A DNA stretch of 64,000 nt from Maricaulaceae bacterium EIL42A08 (lineage in GTDB: Bacteria > Pseudomonadota > Alphaproteobacteria > Caulobacterales > Maricaulaceae), in assembly GCA_024178355.1 (NCBI GenBank), contig JAMZNZ010000002.1, forward strand, positions 911,501 through 975,500. The letters run 5' to 3'. A program made the translations under genes and the position numbers. Numbering within the stretch: the stretch's first letter is position 1; each line of letters opens with the position of its first letter. The notes beneath the pieces were generated by a model. It worked only from the letters and a program-made list of their open reading frames with translations. It was not told the origin of the DNA and did not search any database. Positions 33,271 through 42,831 of the stretch are shown piece after piece.

Positions 33271-34406
33271 TGGGGTGAGCTTTCGTTAGCAGCACGAACC
33301 CGCTGGCCGGGTGCAGCGCGATGCACGCCAGCACTGACAAAAACCTCACCGTCCCGCACCGCACCGGAGAGATAGACGCGGTCCGCTTCAGTATGGATGA
33401 TTTCTACCGGGCGTGGCTCAAGCCGCTCTGCATCACCGCTGCCGGCAACCACATAAATCGACCACAAACCGCGCCGCCCCTCCGACAGGGCAGTCACCGG
33501 AGCCCAGAAGCCTTCACTTTCAATAACCGTCGGCAGGACCAGCCGGGCAACCTCACCGCTTCGAACGCCAGCCTCCGCCGGAATATCAAAGACAGCCGAA
33601 ACGCTCTGTCGCTGTGCATCCAACACGCCTGTGACTGCGCGCAACGTCGCTTCGACGCGCTGCGATCCGACGTCGACCTGATAGCGGTCGCCCACGATCA
33701 GGTTTGCTGCCTCCCGCTCTGGCAGGCCCGCGCGAAGCTCAAGGTCGCCTGCCTCAACAAGGTTTAGAACGGGTGCCCCGGGAGAGGCAATCGCGCCTTC
33801 GTCAAACATGCGGGCTGTCACGACCCCTGTGAACGGGGCGGTTATCGTAGCCAGATCAATGCGGACCTGAAGGGTTTCAGCTTGCGCCCGTGCAGCAGCG
33901 GCCTGAGCCTGCGCCGAGCGAGCGTCAGCAGCGACCTCATCGAGGCGCTGGGCAGAGATGTGGCCGCGGTCAACGAGCGTCTGCTGGCGCTCCAGCGTAA
34001 GCCTCGCCAGATCTGCGCGGGCCTGAGCCGCAAGCTCGTCGGCTTCGGCAGCGGCGAGGCTGGCCTGCAAGGCGCGCGTATCCAAACGAGCCAGCACATC
34101 GCCGTCTTCAACCTGATCGCCAACATCGACAAGAACTGCAGCAATACGCCCGCCGGCTTCAAAGCCCAGAGCGCTCTCCCGGCGAGCCGCTACGAGCGCG
34201 GGGTATCGGGCTTCAATTTCGCCAGCCTCAGCGAAGCGGACGACGCTGGTGGCCACGGGAAGCGGATCAACCGCGTCTGGGACCGACTGGCTCGCCGAGG
34301 CGCTGCGCATGCCGGTTACCAGACTGACAACGGCAATCAGAACAACACCGAATGCAATAACGCCAAGCCCGAAACGGCTTCTGGACAAAAGACCTAAACG
34401 CGCCAT
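33267..34406 (-). CDS. RND efflux periplasmic adaptor
   Basis: 379 residues. An N-terminal membrane anchor (FGLGVIAFGVVLIAVVSLVTG), a barrel/lipoyl half (GGRIAAVLVDVGDQVEDGDV), a helical hairpin rich in Ala/Gln (about residues 105-180), the second lipoyl half (ITAPFTGVVTARMFDEGAI) and beta-barrel domains. It links the pump to an outer-membrane channel. First gene after the TetR gene, with a palindromic operator upstream. Confidence 0.92.
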   Translation of the reverse strand: MARLGLLSRSRFGLGVIAFGVVLIAVVSLVTGMRSASASQSVPDAVDPLPVATSVVRFAEAGEIEARYPALVAARRESALGFEAGGRIAAVLVDVGDQVEDGDVLARLDTRALQASLAAAEADELAAQARADLARLTLERQQTLVDRGHISAQRLDEVAADARSAQAQAAAARAQAETLQVRIDLATITAPFTGVVTARMFDEGAIASPGAPVLNLVEAGDLELRAGLPEREAANLIVGDRYQVDVGSQRVEATLRAVTGVLDAQRQSVSAVFDIPAEAGVRSGEVARLVLPTVIESEGFWAPVTALSEGRRGLWSIYVVAGSGDAERLEPRPVEIIHTEADRVYLSGAVRDGEVFVSAGVHRAAPGQRVRAANESSPQ

Positions 34407-34462
34407 TGCGCACTCCCGCGATAATCACGAGGTGACATATAGTTCGGCAAACAGCGTTTGGG

Positions 34463-34481
34463 AAGTGAACAGCGTTCACTT
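34463..34481. promoter_or_regulatory. Perfect 19-bp palindrome, likely TetR operator
   Basis: AAGTGAAC-AGC-GTTCACTT: 8-bp arms match perfectly around three bases. It lies 57 bases before the adaptor start and 21 bases after the TetR gene ends, so the regulator probably represses the pump operon here. A possible promoter read leftward is TTGCCG, 17 bases, TGATTAT. Confidence 0.7.
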
Positions 34482-34501
34482 TTGGAATTATTTCTTGTTC
34501 G

Positions 34502-35218
34502 CTAGAAGGCTTCGCCCGAATCCAGCTTTTCAATCAAGCGCTTGGACCCCAGTCCGCGCATTACCATGGCCGCATGAAAATCGATCAGAGCATCCAGCTT
34601 GTGCTTGATCACGCTCTTCATGTCGGCAGGCGGATTTTCGCCGGGCTGATAGAGCCCCCTTTTTTCGTCGGGGAAGTCCGGCATGGTGATCGCCAGAAGC
34701 GTGAGGCCATGGGACGCCGCCCAGACGCTGGTCGCGGCCAGCTGGATATCCACCTCGCGGAACCAGCCCTCGTTGACCGACTGAACGATCATTTCGCGCA
34801 AGTGCCCCGCAGCAGCAAAGCCAAAGCTGTCCTTTTCCTCTTCGTCATCGGCAATGCCGGTGAAGGCGAGTTTGTAGTGGCCAGGCTGCTCCAGACCAGT
34901 TTCCACATAAGCGCGCATGCAGGAGGTGCACAGCATGGGCCCGCTCTTGGCGTCACAGGCGACGGCTTGCATCCGCTTCAAGAGCCGCTCGAAAAAGCCT
35001 TCGCGGATTTCCTGGAATAGCGCTTCCTTGGAGTCGAAATACTTGTAGAGCGCCGCCGGTGAATAATCGATACGCTCGGCAAGCCGGCGCATGGACAGGC
35101 CCTGCTCGCCTTCAGAGGCGAAGATATCCTCAGCCGCCTCAACGATCGCATCGCGCACTTTCAGGCGGCGACGCTCAGCCGGACTCAAATCGTCTTCGGT
35201 TGCTGTTTCCGCAGCCAT
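34502..35218 (-). CDS. TetR/AcrR-family regulator
   Basis: 238 residues. The N-terminal helix-turn-helix reads LSMRRLAERIDYSPAALYKY then FDSKEALFQEI. The C-terminal ligand domain (TSVWAASHGLTLLAI) fits a WHG/TetR_C type. It lies just upstream of the efflux genes on the same strand and likely represses them through the 34463-34481 palindrome. Divergent from a nitroreductase gene. Confidence 0.92.
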   Translation of the reverse strand: MAAETATEDDLSPAERRRLKVRDAIVEAAEDIFASEGEQGLSMRRLAERIDYSPAALYKYFDSKEALFQEIREGFFERLLKRMQAVACDAKSGPMLCTSCMRAYVETGLEQPGHYKLAFTGIADDEEEKDSFGFAAAGHLREMIVQSVNEGWFREVDIQLAATSVWAASHGLTLLAITMPDFPDEKRGLYQPGENPPADMKSVIKHKLDALIDFHAAMVMRGLGSKRLIEKLDSGEAF

Positions 35219-35370
35219 GGGCGCGGCGCCTCCAGTTTTGTTGATCGTTAGCGCTGCCCAGTTTCAGGCCTTGCGCTTGCGAACGCTCAATACATCTTCC
35301 ACCTATATTGTGCGTTTTGGCGGCCCCGTCAAAAACCTGTTTGCCGCACGCTACTTCAAGGAGCCACGCC

Positions 35371-35994
35371 ATGGCCGCATCCTCAGCCCCCGTCTCACCC
35401 AATGCCGGTGATGTGTTGCCTGCTGCGCACAAGAATAAGGCCGCGGTGAAAATGCTGCTACAGCGCCGCTCCACACTGGCCAAGAATATGACAGAGCCAG
35501 GCCCCAGCAGGGACGAGCTGGAGACGCTGCTAACCATTGGCGGACGCACACCCGACCACGGCAAGCTGTTTCCCTGGCGCTTTATCGTGTTTCAAGGTGA
35601 GGCACGCTCTCGCTTCAGCCAGCGCCTCGAGGCACGCTTCAAGGACATTGAGCCGGAGGCGCCGCCAGAGCGCCTGGCGCTGGAACGCACACGGTTTGAG
35701 CGCGCTCCGGCGGTTATTGCTGTTATCTCGGACGTAACCGAGAACCATAAAATTCCGCTCTGGGAGCAGGAGCTCAGCGCTGGTGCAGTATGCCAGAACC
35801 TGCTGATTGGCGCGAACGCCATGGGATATGGCGCGCAATGGCTGACCGAGTGGTATACCTATGATCGCGTTATCAAATCAGAGCTAGGCCTTGGCTCCGG
35901 AGAGCGCGTTGCGGGCTTCATCTATGTAGGAACCGCCAGCGAAGATCCTGTGGAACGTCCCCGCAAGGCCCCTCGCGTCAGCCACTGGTCATAG
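35371..35994 (+). CDS. Nitroreductase-family protein (YdjA-like)
   Basis: 207 residues from the ATG at 35371, seven bases after AAGGAG. N-terminal LLQRRSTLAKNMTEPGPSRD is the FMN-site start, and LSAGAVCQNLLIGANAMGYG with GFIYVGTASEDP matches the YdjA-type short nitroreductases. It diverges from the TetR gene across about 150 bp. The regulator may also control it, though no copy of the operator is seen here. Confidence 0.88.
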   Translation: MAASSAPVSPNAGDVLPAAHKNKAAVKMLLQRRSTLAKNMTEPGPSRDELETLLTIGGRTPDHGKLFPWRFIVFQGEARSRFSQRLEARFKDIEPEAPPERLALERTRFERAPAVIAVISDVTENHKIPLWEQELSAGAVCQNLLIGANAMGYGAQWLTEWYTYDRVIKSELGLGSGERVAGFIYVGTASEDPVERPRKAPRVSHWS

Positions 35995-36085
35995 CGACGC
36001 GCAGCCGCGCCCCCTTACCGCAGCGCAACATCGGCGCTAGGGTATATGAAATGATTGGCGCAAGAGCGCCGCAAAGGACAAGACG

Positions 36086-37453
36086 ATGACTGCCTGGAAC
36101 CCGGATAGCTGGCGTTCAAAGCCAGCCAAACAGCTGCCCGATTATCCTGATCCTGATGTGCTTACGCGCGTCGAGGCCGAGCTTTCGCGTCGCCCTCCGC
36201 TGGTGTTCGCCGGTGAGGTCAAGCGCCTGAAAAAGCAGCTGGCAAACGTATCGGCAGGTCAGGCCTTTCTGCTGCAGGGTGGTGATTGCGCGGAAAGCTT
36301 CAAGGAGTTTTCCGCTGACAATGTGCGCGACACCTTCCGCGTGCTGTTGCAGATGGCGGTGGTGATGACCTTCGCCAGTGCCAAGCCGGTGGTGAAGGTG
36401 GGGCGGATTGCCGGTCAGTTTGCCAAGCCGCGCTCCGCCAACACCGAGGTCATCGACGGTGTGGAGCTGCCAAGCTATCGCGGTGACAGCATCAATGACA
36501 TGGCCTTCACCGCTGAAGCCCGTGTACCGGACCCAGAGCGCCTGATCCGCGCCTATAATCAGTCAGCGGCCACTTTGAACCTGCTGCGAGCGCTCGCGTC
36601 TGGTGGTTATGCCGACCTGCACAATGTGCACCAGTGGACGATGGATTTCCTCGCGGGCAGCCCGGCGGGCGAACGCTACCAGGAATATGCCAATCGGATT
36701 TCAGAAGCCCTCGCTTTCATGCGCGCCTGTGGTGTGACGCCGGACGGCGCGCCAACCCTGGAAGGCGTGGACTTCTTCACCAGCCACGAAGCGCTTCACC
36801 TGCCGTTTGAGGAAGCCCTCACCCGCATGGAGCGTGATACCGGCCGTTGGTTTGCCACATCAGGTCACCTGAGCTGGATCGGTGATCGCACCCGCCAGCC
36901 GGACGGTGCACACGTGGAATTCATGCGCGGCATTGAAAACCCGGTGGGCCTTAAATGCGGCCCGACGCTTGATCCTGACGAGCTGATCCGTCTGATCGAC
37001 ATCCTCAACCCGCGCGATGAAGCCGGGCGATTGGTGCTGTATGTGCGCATGGGCGCAGACAAGGTCGCCAATGGCATGCAGCCGCTGGTTCGCAAGGTGC
37101 TCAGCGAAGGCCGCAACGTGGTCTGGGCCTGCGACCCGATGCACGGCAATACGCACAAGGCCAGCAACGGCTACAAAACCCGCGATTTCGACAAGGTGCT
37201 GAGCGAACTGAAGACCTTCATCGAGGTTTTGCGCGCGGAAGGCGCTGAGCCTGGCGGTGTGCACTTTGAGATGACGGGCCAGGACGTGACGGAGTGCGTC
37301 GGCGGTGCAGGTCACCTGTCGGAAGCTGATCTCTCCAGCCGCTATCACACCCACTGTGATCCGCGCCTCAATGCCGATCAGGCCCTTGAGATGGCGTTCC
37401 AGATCTCAGAGGCACTCAAACCCGCCGAAGGTATCACACGGGCCGCTGAATAG
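36086..37453 (+). CDS. Class II DAHP synthase (3-deoxy-7-phosphoheptulonate synthase)
   Basis: 455 residues of the plant/actinobacterial type. N-terminal [19 protein letters not shown], then [14 protein letters not shown] with the metal Cys, the [14 protein letters not shown] motif, and [20 protein letters not shown] with the metal His. It condenses phosphoenolpyruvate and erythrose 4-phosphate, the first step of aromatic amino acid synthesis. Single gene with its own terminator. Confidence 0.96.
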   Translation: MTAWNPDSWRSKPAKQLPDYPDPDVLTRVEAELSRRPPLVFAGEVKRLKKQLANVSAGQAFLLQGGDCAESFKEFSADNVRDTFRVLLQMAVVMTFASAKPVVKVGRIAGQFAKPRSANTEVIDGVELPSYRGDSINDMAFTAEARVPDPERLIRAYNQSAATLNLLRALASGGYADLHNVHQWTMDFLAGSPAGERYQEYANRISEALAFMRACGVTPDGAPTLEGVDFFTSHEALHLPFEEALTRMERDTGRWFATSGHLSWIGDRTRQPDGAHVEFMRGIENPVGLKCGPTLDPDELIRLIDILNPRDEAGRLVLYVRMGADKVANGMQPLVRKVLSEGRNVVWACDPMHGNTHKASNGYKTRDFDKVLSELKTFIEVLRAEGAEPGGVHFEMTGQDVTECVGGAGHLSEADLSSRYHTHCDPRLNADQALEMAFQISEALKPAEGITRAAE

Positions 37454-37472
37454 CCTTGGACGTAACGCCAAC

Positions 37473-37506
37473 AAAAAGGCCGCTGGTATTTCCAGTGGCC
37501 TTTTTT
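37473..37506. terminator. Bidirectional terminator after DAHP synthase
   Basis: AAAAAGGCC-R-CTGG stem: GGCCGCTGG / CCAGTGGCC with loop TATTT between, flanked by five A on the left and six T on the right. One G-T pair only. Confidence 0.88.
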
Positions 37507-37512
37507 AGTAGG

Positions 37513-37549
37513 AAAAACAAAAACCGCCGCCCGGTTTCCCGAGCGGCGG
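37513..37549 (-). terminator. Terminator of the HU gene
   Basis: Read leftward, CCGCCGCTCGGG-AAA-CCGGGCGGCGG is followed by TTTTTGTTTTTCC. It lies about 40 bases after the HU stop and next to the terminator of the convergent gene. Confidence 0.87.
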
Positions 37550-37585
37550 CTTGTAAAGACAGATCTGAAAATTCAGAGCAAGGTC

Positions 37586-37852
37586 TTAGATGTCTTTGAG
37601 AGCAGACGCCGGGCGGAAGGCCAGGCTGGTCTTGGCTTTGGACATCATCTTTTCGCCGGTGCGCGGGTTACGCACTTCGCGAGCCTCGCGGTGCTTGGCG
37701 TGGAAGGTGCCGAAGCCAGCGAGCTGAACGGTGTCACCGCCCTTCGCCGCAGCAACAATGGCGTCGATCACAGCGTCAACGGCGTCACCGCCCTGAGCTT
37801 TGGTGATACCAGCCTTGTCGGCAACGGCTTTAGCGAGTTCAGACTTGTTCAT
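37586..37852 (-). CDS. HU-family DNA-binding protein
   Basis: 88 residues from the ATG at 37852 (MNKSELAKAVADKAGITKAQ). The family signature VQLAGFGTFHAKHREAREVR and RNPRTGEKM is intact, with C-terminal FRPASALKD. HU bends DNA and shapes the nucleoid. Single gene with its own strong terminator; the 200 bp upstream hold the promoter. Confidence 0.96.
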   Translation of the reverse strand: MNKSELAKAVADKAGITKAQGGDAVDAVIDAIVAAAKGGDTVQLAGFGTFHAKHREAREVRNPRTGEKMMSKAKTSLAFRPASALKDI

Positions 37853-38062
37853 GAGGGATCCCCCAAAATCGTTATCAGGCACTCACAGCAGGATCGCTGC
37901 GAACGGTCTTTTATTCGACAGCGCCATCAAGCGCGATTCTGATGCGCGATTGCAAGCGTATACAGGCGATCTGGGAGATTTGTGCTGTAGGTAACGCAGC
38001 CAGTTTCTCTTTATGGTAAACAAAAGGCTTATTTTTGGCCCGCTGTTTGCGCTGCGGAATGT

Positions 38063-38251
38063 ATGACACGTAAACCCGTACCGATACTGAACAGAATCGC
38101 TTTCACCGGATTGGCCGTTTCGGCGGCCTGCTTAGCCTATGCAGGCTTCGACCAGATGTTCGCCAATGAGACATTAGCCGCTTTTGTTGGGGCCTGTGTC
38201 GGCGGTGGCATCCTGGGCCGCGCTTTTCGCAGCACACCTGAACACACCTAG
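38063..38251 (+). CDS. Small membrane protein, unknown
   Basis: 62 residues with two hydrophobic stretches (IAFTGLAVSAACLAYAGF and LAAFVGACVGGGILG). The ATG follows GGA by five bases. No family recognised. Its stop lies three bases from the stop of the convergent DUF3667-like gene. Confidence 0.5.
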   Translation: MTRKPVPILNRIAFTGLAVSAACLAYAGFDQMFANETLAAFVGACVGGGILGRAFRSTPEHT

Positions 38252-38253
38252 GT

Positions 38254-39003
38254 TCAGCTCAAGGTCTCGATGGCGTAGGACAGGCTTACGAAGTAGAGCC
38301 CAACCCCGGTTCCCAGCGATACAAACGCCGAATAGAGCCCGATGGCCCCAGCCTTGAGCCAGCGCCTTTTGCTCGCGGCAGCACCAAGCCCCGGAGCGCC
38401 GCGCGCATAGGTCAAGCTGTAGACCGCAAGCATGATGGGCACCATGATCAGGCCTAGATCCGGACGCTGAACCATAATTGGGAAAAGCACGAGCGCCGTC
38501 GCGGCCCCGACCGAGGTCAGGGCGAATGTCAGATTCAGCCGCGCAGCCCAGCGAAGGGGGCCGCTAAACAGGGCAATGAGCCCGATTGAGGTAAACCCGA
38601 CCAGGCCGGAAACCGTGGAATGAAGCAGACCGTATAATTCGCCCTGCACGCGGGCCAGGTCTGTAAAGCTCCCATTAATCTGCGATAAGACCTGCTCTCT
38701 CTGGCTCTCCGGCCAGTTGGCATAGGCGTTGGCAAACAAATCCTCATGGCTGCCGAAGAAATAAGTGATCACCGTCAGCACGACCGTAAGGCTGAGCCAG
38801 AGGCGAAGCGAAGGAGTGTATGTTCGCTCGCCACCGGCATAAGCCTCAAAAACCTTCGAGGGCTTGAAGAACAAATCGCGCAAAGTTCGAAAGCTGCGCA
38901 GATTAAAGCCGGTAATCTCCTCAAGGATATCCTCCGGCGTGCCCCCTTCAGTCGGGCCCTCGCTTGCCTTGCGTGGTCCTGAGTCCAGCGTCTGATCCGT
39001 CAA
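38254..39003 (-). CDS. DUF3667-like membrane protein
   Basis: 249 residues. The segment FRTLRDLFFKPSKVFEAYAG and TYTPSLRLWLSLTVV resembles the start of DUF3667 proteins, followed by four to five membrane helices. Function unknown. It overlaps the end of the oxidoreductase gene by four bases and may be co-translated with it. Confidence 0.72.
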   Translation of the reverse strand: MTDQTLDSGPRKASEGPTEGGTPEDILEEITGFNLRSFRTLRDLFFKPSKVFEAYAGGERTYTPSLRLWLSLTVVLTVITYFFGSHEDLFANAYANWPESQREQVLSQINGSFTDLARVQGELYGLLHSTVSGLVGFTSIGLIALFSGPLRWAARLNLTFALTSVGAATALVLFPIMVQRPDLGLIMVPIMLAVYSLTYARGAPGLGAAASKRRWLKAGAIGLYSAFVSLGTGVGLYFVSLSYAIETLS

Positions 39004-40001
39004 AGCTTCACCAGCATCTTTCCGATATTCGCTCCGGTGAAGAGGCCCATGAAGGCATCCGGGGTTTTGTCGATACCTTCAAAGACCGTGTCACGGGTCT
39101 TCACCTTGCCGGCCATCATCCAGTTGGACAGGTCACTGACGAAGTCTGAATAGACATCAAAGTGGTCCGACACGATGAACCCCTGAAGCGTCAGCTTTTT
39201 GGCTACGATCTGGGTCAGGTTTGTAGGCCCGGGCAGCGGCTCATTATCGTTATAGCGCGCGATCATTCCGCAAACCGCCATCCGGCCGTGGGCCTTGATG
39301 GCATCAAGCGCCGCCTGAAGGTGATCACCGCCGACATTTTCAAAATAGGCATCGATACCGCCAAGTGGCTTGGCCGCTTCACGCACCGCAGCGCTCAGGT
39401 CATCAACCGCCTTGTAATCCACGACCGCATCCGCGCCGAGTTCTTTACAAAATGCCGTTTTCTCGTCACCGCCAGCTGTGGCTAGCACCTTGGCGCCCAT
39501 CGCCTTGGCAAACTGGATACCCGCAGAGCCGACCGCGCCAGCACCGGCGCTCATCCAGAGCGTCTCACCTTCTTTAAGGCCGATCATCTTCTTGATACCC
39601 ACATAGGCGGTCATGCCGGTCAGGCCGGCAATGCCCAGATAGGCTTCGGCGGGCAAAAGATTGGTGTCGATCTTGGTGACGCCCTCCGCCGATGCGGTCC
39701 AGCCCTCACGCCAGCCATTCATGCTCATCACCCAGTCGCCTTCAGAAAAGCCTTCAGCATTGGATTTGACCACCTGGCCCACAGCGCCGCCCTCCATGGG
39801 CTGGCCAACCTGGAACGGGTCCACATAGGTCTTGATGCCGATCATCCGGCCGCGCATGTAGGGATCAACCGACAGCCAGGCATTCTTCACCTGGATTTGA
39901 CCGGCTTGCGGATCAGGCAGGTCAACCTCAGTCATCTCGAAATACTCCGGCTTGACCGGACCGGTGAAGTGTTGCGTCAGACGAATTTCGCGGCTCTTCA
40001 T
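39000..40001 (-). CDS. NADP-dependent medium-chain oxidoreductase (CurA/YncB type)
   Basis: 333 residues of the zinc-free MDR family. N-terminal FTGPVKPEYFEMTEVDLPDP and LSVDPYMRGRM are typical of the prostaglandin/curcumin reductase group; the nucleotide site is SAGAGAVGSAGIQFAKAMGA. It reduces carbon-carbon double bonds next to carbonyls with NADPH; natural substrate unknown. Confidence 0.93.
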   Translation of the reverse strand: MKSREIRLTQHFTGPVKPEYFEMTEVDLPDPQAGQIQVKNAWLSVDPYMRGRMIGIKTYVDPFQVGQPMEGGAVGQVVKSNAEGFSEGDWVMSMNGWREGWTASAEGVTKIDTNLLPAEAYLGIAGLTGMTAYVGIKKMIGLKEGETLWMSAGAGAVGSAGIQFAKAMGAKVLATAGGDEKTAFCKELGADAVVDYKAVDDLSAAVREAAKPLGGIDAYFENVGGDHLQAALDAIKAHGRMAVCGMIARYNDNEPLPGPTNLTQIVAKKLTLQGFIVSDHFDVYSDFVSDLSNWMMAGKVKTRDTVFEGIDKTPDAFMGLFTGANIGKMLVKL

Positions 40002-40181
40002 TGGATGTCTCCCTGTGAGGCATGATGGCCATCAATTTCGCTGGGGAGCTTAATCAAACATGCCCGCCACTCAAGCCGAGCAAGCGGCGAAGCGATAAAA
40101 GCAAACTTCCGAAACCAATCGTGACGCATTGGTGCAGAGCGTAATATTGCGCCGCGCCGTGCCACATGCTTCCTGCGCACC

Positions 40182-41123
40182 ATGACTAATGCATCTGAAC
40201 CGCTCAAGGCGGGCGTTGTTGGGGCCGGCGTATTCGGCGGCTACCACGCATCGAAATATGTGGCCCTAGAGGGTGTCGAATTTCTGGGCGTTTTCGACCC
40301 GGTGTCCGACCATGCCAAGGCGCTTTGCGACAAGCACGGCGGCGCGCCCTTTGCCAGCCTGTCTGATCTGGTTGACGCGTGTGATGTGGTTACCGTGGCC
40401 AGCCCGGCTGTCTTTCACCACGATGCCGCACGACGCGCCCTCACCGCCGGCAAGGCAGTCCTCGTTGAAAAGCCGCTGTCAGCCACGGCGGCTGAAGCTC
40501 GCGAGCTGGTCCAGCTGGCTCAACTAAAGGGCTCCATCCTGCGCGTCGGCCATCAGGAACGCTTTGTCTTTGACGCTATGGGCCTGTTTGGTGACCTGCC
40601 GCGTATTAAGTCGCTGGGGGCCCGGCGCATGGGTGTACCGGGCGTGCGCAATCTGGATGTTTCGGTGACGCTGGACCTGATGATCCACGATATTGATCTG
40701 GCGCTTGCCCTTGCCGGGGCCCGACCAGATCGAGTCGAGGCAGAGCTGGTCTCCGCTCGCGGTCGTCTAGCCGATCATGTGCGCACCACCCTGCACTTCC
40801 CCGGCGGTGTGACGGCCAAGCTGGAATCCAGCCGCGTGGCAGAAGCCCGCGATCGAGTGATGACGCTGGACTATGAGGGTGGCGCTCAGGTCAGCGTCGA
40901 CTTTATCGAGCGCCGCTTCGACAATCCGGCCGGCCTTCCGCTGGATCCGGATTTCGACACCAAGCCCTCGGCCAAAGACTCCCTGGGTGCCAACGTCGCG
41001 GCCTTCGTTGCCGGTGTGCGCGGCGAAAGTGGTGGACCGGGCGCAGACGGGGCGGCAGGTTTGGCGGCCATGGAAGTCGCGCTTGAAATCGACAAGGCGT
41101 GCGGGTCAGACAGTCGGATGTAA
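40182..41123 (+). CDS. Gfo/Idh/MocA-family oxidoreductase
   Basis: 313 residues. Rossmann start AGVVGAGVFGGYHASKY, the EKP motif in AVLVEKPLSATAAEA, and the substrate-side LDLMIHDIDLALAL. A NAD(P)-dependent sugar or sugar-like dehydrogenase; the substrate cannot be read from the sequence. Alone on its strand between leftward genes. Confidence 0.92.
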   Translation: MTNASEPLKAGVVGAGVFGGYHASKYVALEGVEFLGVFDPVSDHAKALCDKHGGAPFASLSDLVDACDVVTVASPAVFHHDAARRALTAGKAVLVEKPLSATAAEARELVQLAQLKGSILRVGHQERFVFDAMGLFGDLPRIKSLGARRMGVPGVRNLDVSVTLDLMIHDIDLALALAGARPDRVEAELVSARGRLADHVRTTLHFPGGVTAKLESSRVAEARDRVMTLDYEGGAQVSVDFIERRFDNPAGLPLDPDFDTKPSAKDSLGANVAAFVAGVRGESGGPGADGAAGLAAMEVALEIDKACGSDSRM

Positions 41124-41137
41124 AACATGTATGGACT

Positions 41138-41166
41138 GCCCTCACCGGCCACACGCGGTTGAGGGC
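41138..41166. terminator. Hairpin between convergent genes (weak terminator candidate)
   Basis: GCCCTCACCG and CGGTTGAGGGC pair with one bulged base around GCCACACG. No T-run follows on either side, so the hairpin may slow transcription or protect ends rather than terminate. Confidence 0.4.
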
Positions 41167-41183
41167 GAAGGCCGCTTGGACGG

Positions 41184-42581
41184 TTACTCTGCCGCTTTCA
41201 GCTCTGGCGGGGTCCATTTTTCCTTCATGGTGACCAGCTCTTCGGCAACCGAGGGGTGAACCGCGCAGGTTTCATCGAACTGAGCCTTGGTCAGCCCCGC
41301 CTTCACCGCGATACCGACGGCCTGGATGATCTCCGGGCTGTCATCGCCGACCATGTGGCAGCCGATGACCACATCATCGCTGGCGCGGACGATCAGCTTG
41401 ATCAGCATGGGCGAGCGCTCCTTGGTGAGCGCGTACTTCATCGGGTTGAAGGTCGATTTGTAGATATCGATCTGGCCGTATTTCTTGCGCGCTTCCACTT
41501 CGGTCAGGCCCACCGTGCCCACCGGTGGCTGAGTGAAGACAGCACTGGCAATGGTGTCATGGTCATAACCGCGCGGCTTGCCGCCAAAGACGGTATCGGC
41601 AAAGGCGGCCCCTTCGCGGATCGCCACGGGCGTCAGGTTCACCCGGTCGGTCACGTCGCCCACAGCGTAGATGCTGTCCACATTGGTCTTTGAGTATTCG
41701 TCGACGATGATCGCGCCCTTGTCATTGACCTCAATGCCCACATTCTCAAGCCCGAGGCCCTTGGTGTAGGGGTCGCGGCCAATGGCAAAGACCACATCGT
41801 CGGCGATCAGCTCATCGCCGTTTTTCAGGAAGACCGTCTTTTTGCCCGTGTCTTCATCCTTGGTGATCTTTTCAAACACCGTGCCGGTGATGACGCGTAC
41901 ACCCGAGGCTTTCAGGCCCTCGTGAACCGCCACACGCACGTCTTCGTCAAAGCCTCGCAAAACCGTATCACCGCGATAGACAAGACAGGTTTTCACCCCA
42001 AGGCCTGCGAACACCTGAGCAAACTCACAAGCGATATAGCCGCCGCCCGCGATCACGATGTACTCCGGCAGTTTTTTCAGATGGAACAGCTCGTTGGAGG
42101 TGATGGTGTGCTCCGCCCCTTCCAGATCCCAGTCCTTGTTCGGCGCCCCGCCCACAGCGACCAGAATATTCTTGGCCGTTACCGTGCGGTCTTCGTTGAC
42201 CAGGCGCACCGTGTGCGTGTCGACGATTTCGGCGCGGTCGTGGATCAGCTCCACACCGGCATTGGCCAGATTGCGCGAGTAGATGCCTGACAGGCGGTCG
42301 ACTTCTGCATTCATGGCATCGCGAAACGTAGCCCAGTCAAAGCTGACATTGTCCGCTGACCAGCCATAGCCCTCAGCTTGCCTGAAGCCTTTTCCGAAGC
42401 CTGAGGCGTAGACCATGAATTTCTTCGGCACACAGCCGCGAATGACGCAGGTCCCGCCTGGACGATACTCCTCGGCCACCGCGACCTTGGCACCCATCAT
42501 GGACGACAACCGCGACGCCCTCACCCCGCCAGAGCCAGCCCCGATGGTGAACAGGTCATAGTCAAATTCGGTGTCGGTCAT
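41184..42581 (-). CDS. gor: Glutathione-disulfide reductase
   Basis: 465 residues. FAD site FTIGAGSGGVRASRLSSMMG, redox cysteines in GTCVIRGCVPKKFMVYAS, NADPH site IAGGGYIACEFAQVFAGLG, and the C-terminal His in CAVHPSVAEELVTM. It keeps glutathione reduced in the cytoplasm. The 250 bp upstream hold a family D repeat. Confidence 0.96.
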   Translation of the reverse strand: MTDTEFDYDLFTIGAGSGGVRASRLSSMMGAKVAVAEEYRPGGTCVIRGCVPKKFMVYASGFGKGFRQAEGYGWSADNVSFDWATFRDAMNAEVDRLSGIYSRNLANAGVELIHDRAEIVDTHTVRLVNEDRTVTAKNILVAVGGAPNKDWDLEGAEHTITSNELFHLKKLPEYIVIAGGGYIACEFAQVFAGLGVKTCLVYRGDTVLRGFDEDVRVAVHEGLKASGVRVITGTVFEKITKDEDTGKKTVFLKNGDELIADDVVFAIGRDPYTKGLGLENVGIEVNDKGAIIVDEYSKTNVDSIYAVGDVTDRVNLTPVAIREGAAFADTVFGGKPRGYDHDTIASAVFTQPPVGTVGLTEVEARKKYGQIDIYKSTFNPMKYALTKERSPMLIKLIVRASDDVVIGCHMVGDDSPEIIQAVGIAVKAGLTKAQFDETCAVHPSVAEELVTMKEKWTPPELKAAE

Positions 42582-42694
42582 GGCGCAGCCTTCATCTCAT
42601 GGAGAAAATCTTGCGCGTGATGTGGGGGAGATGACTTGAAAGGTCAAATCACGGGGCTGTGGGGTGGTTTTGCTCGCGCCAAGAAACACAGGCC

Positions 42695-42814
42695 TTTCCC
42701 GGCCAAGCCCGGATTATTCCGGGCGCAGAGCCGGGACCCACCGAAAGCGCCAAGACGAATGATCTTCATGCCAATCATGGATCCCGGATCTTCGCTTTGC
42801 TCGTCCGGGACGGG
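42695..42814. repeat. Palindromic intergenic repeat, family D, copy 2
   Basis: TTCCCGGCCAAGCCCGGATT on the left with GCGCAGAGCCGGGA, and GGATCCCGGATCTTCGCTTT with GCTCGTCCGGGACGG on the right: the same modules as 23882-23994 but reversed in order and with an extra GCCCGGATTATTCCGGGC hairpin. It lies between gor and rpiA, 18 bases from the rpiA stop. Confidence 0.7.
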
Positions 42815-42831
42815 GTGGAAGGCAAACGCGC

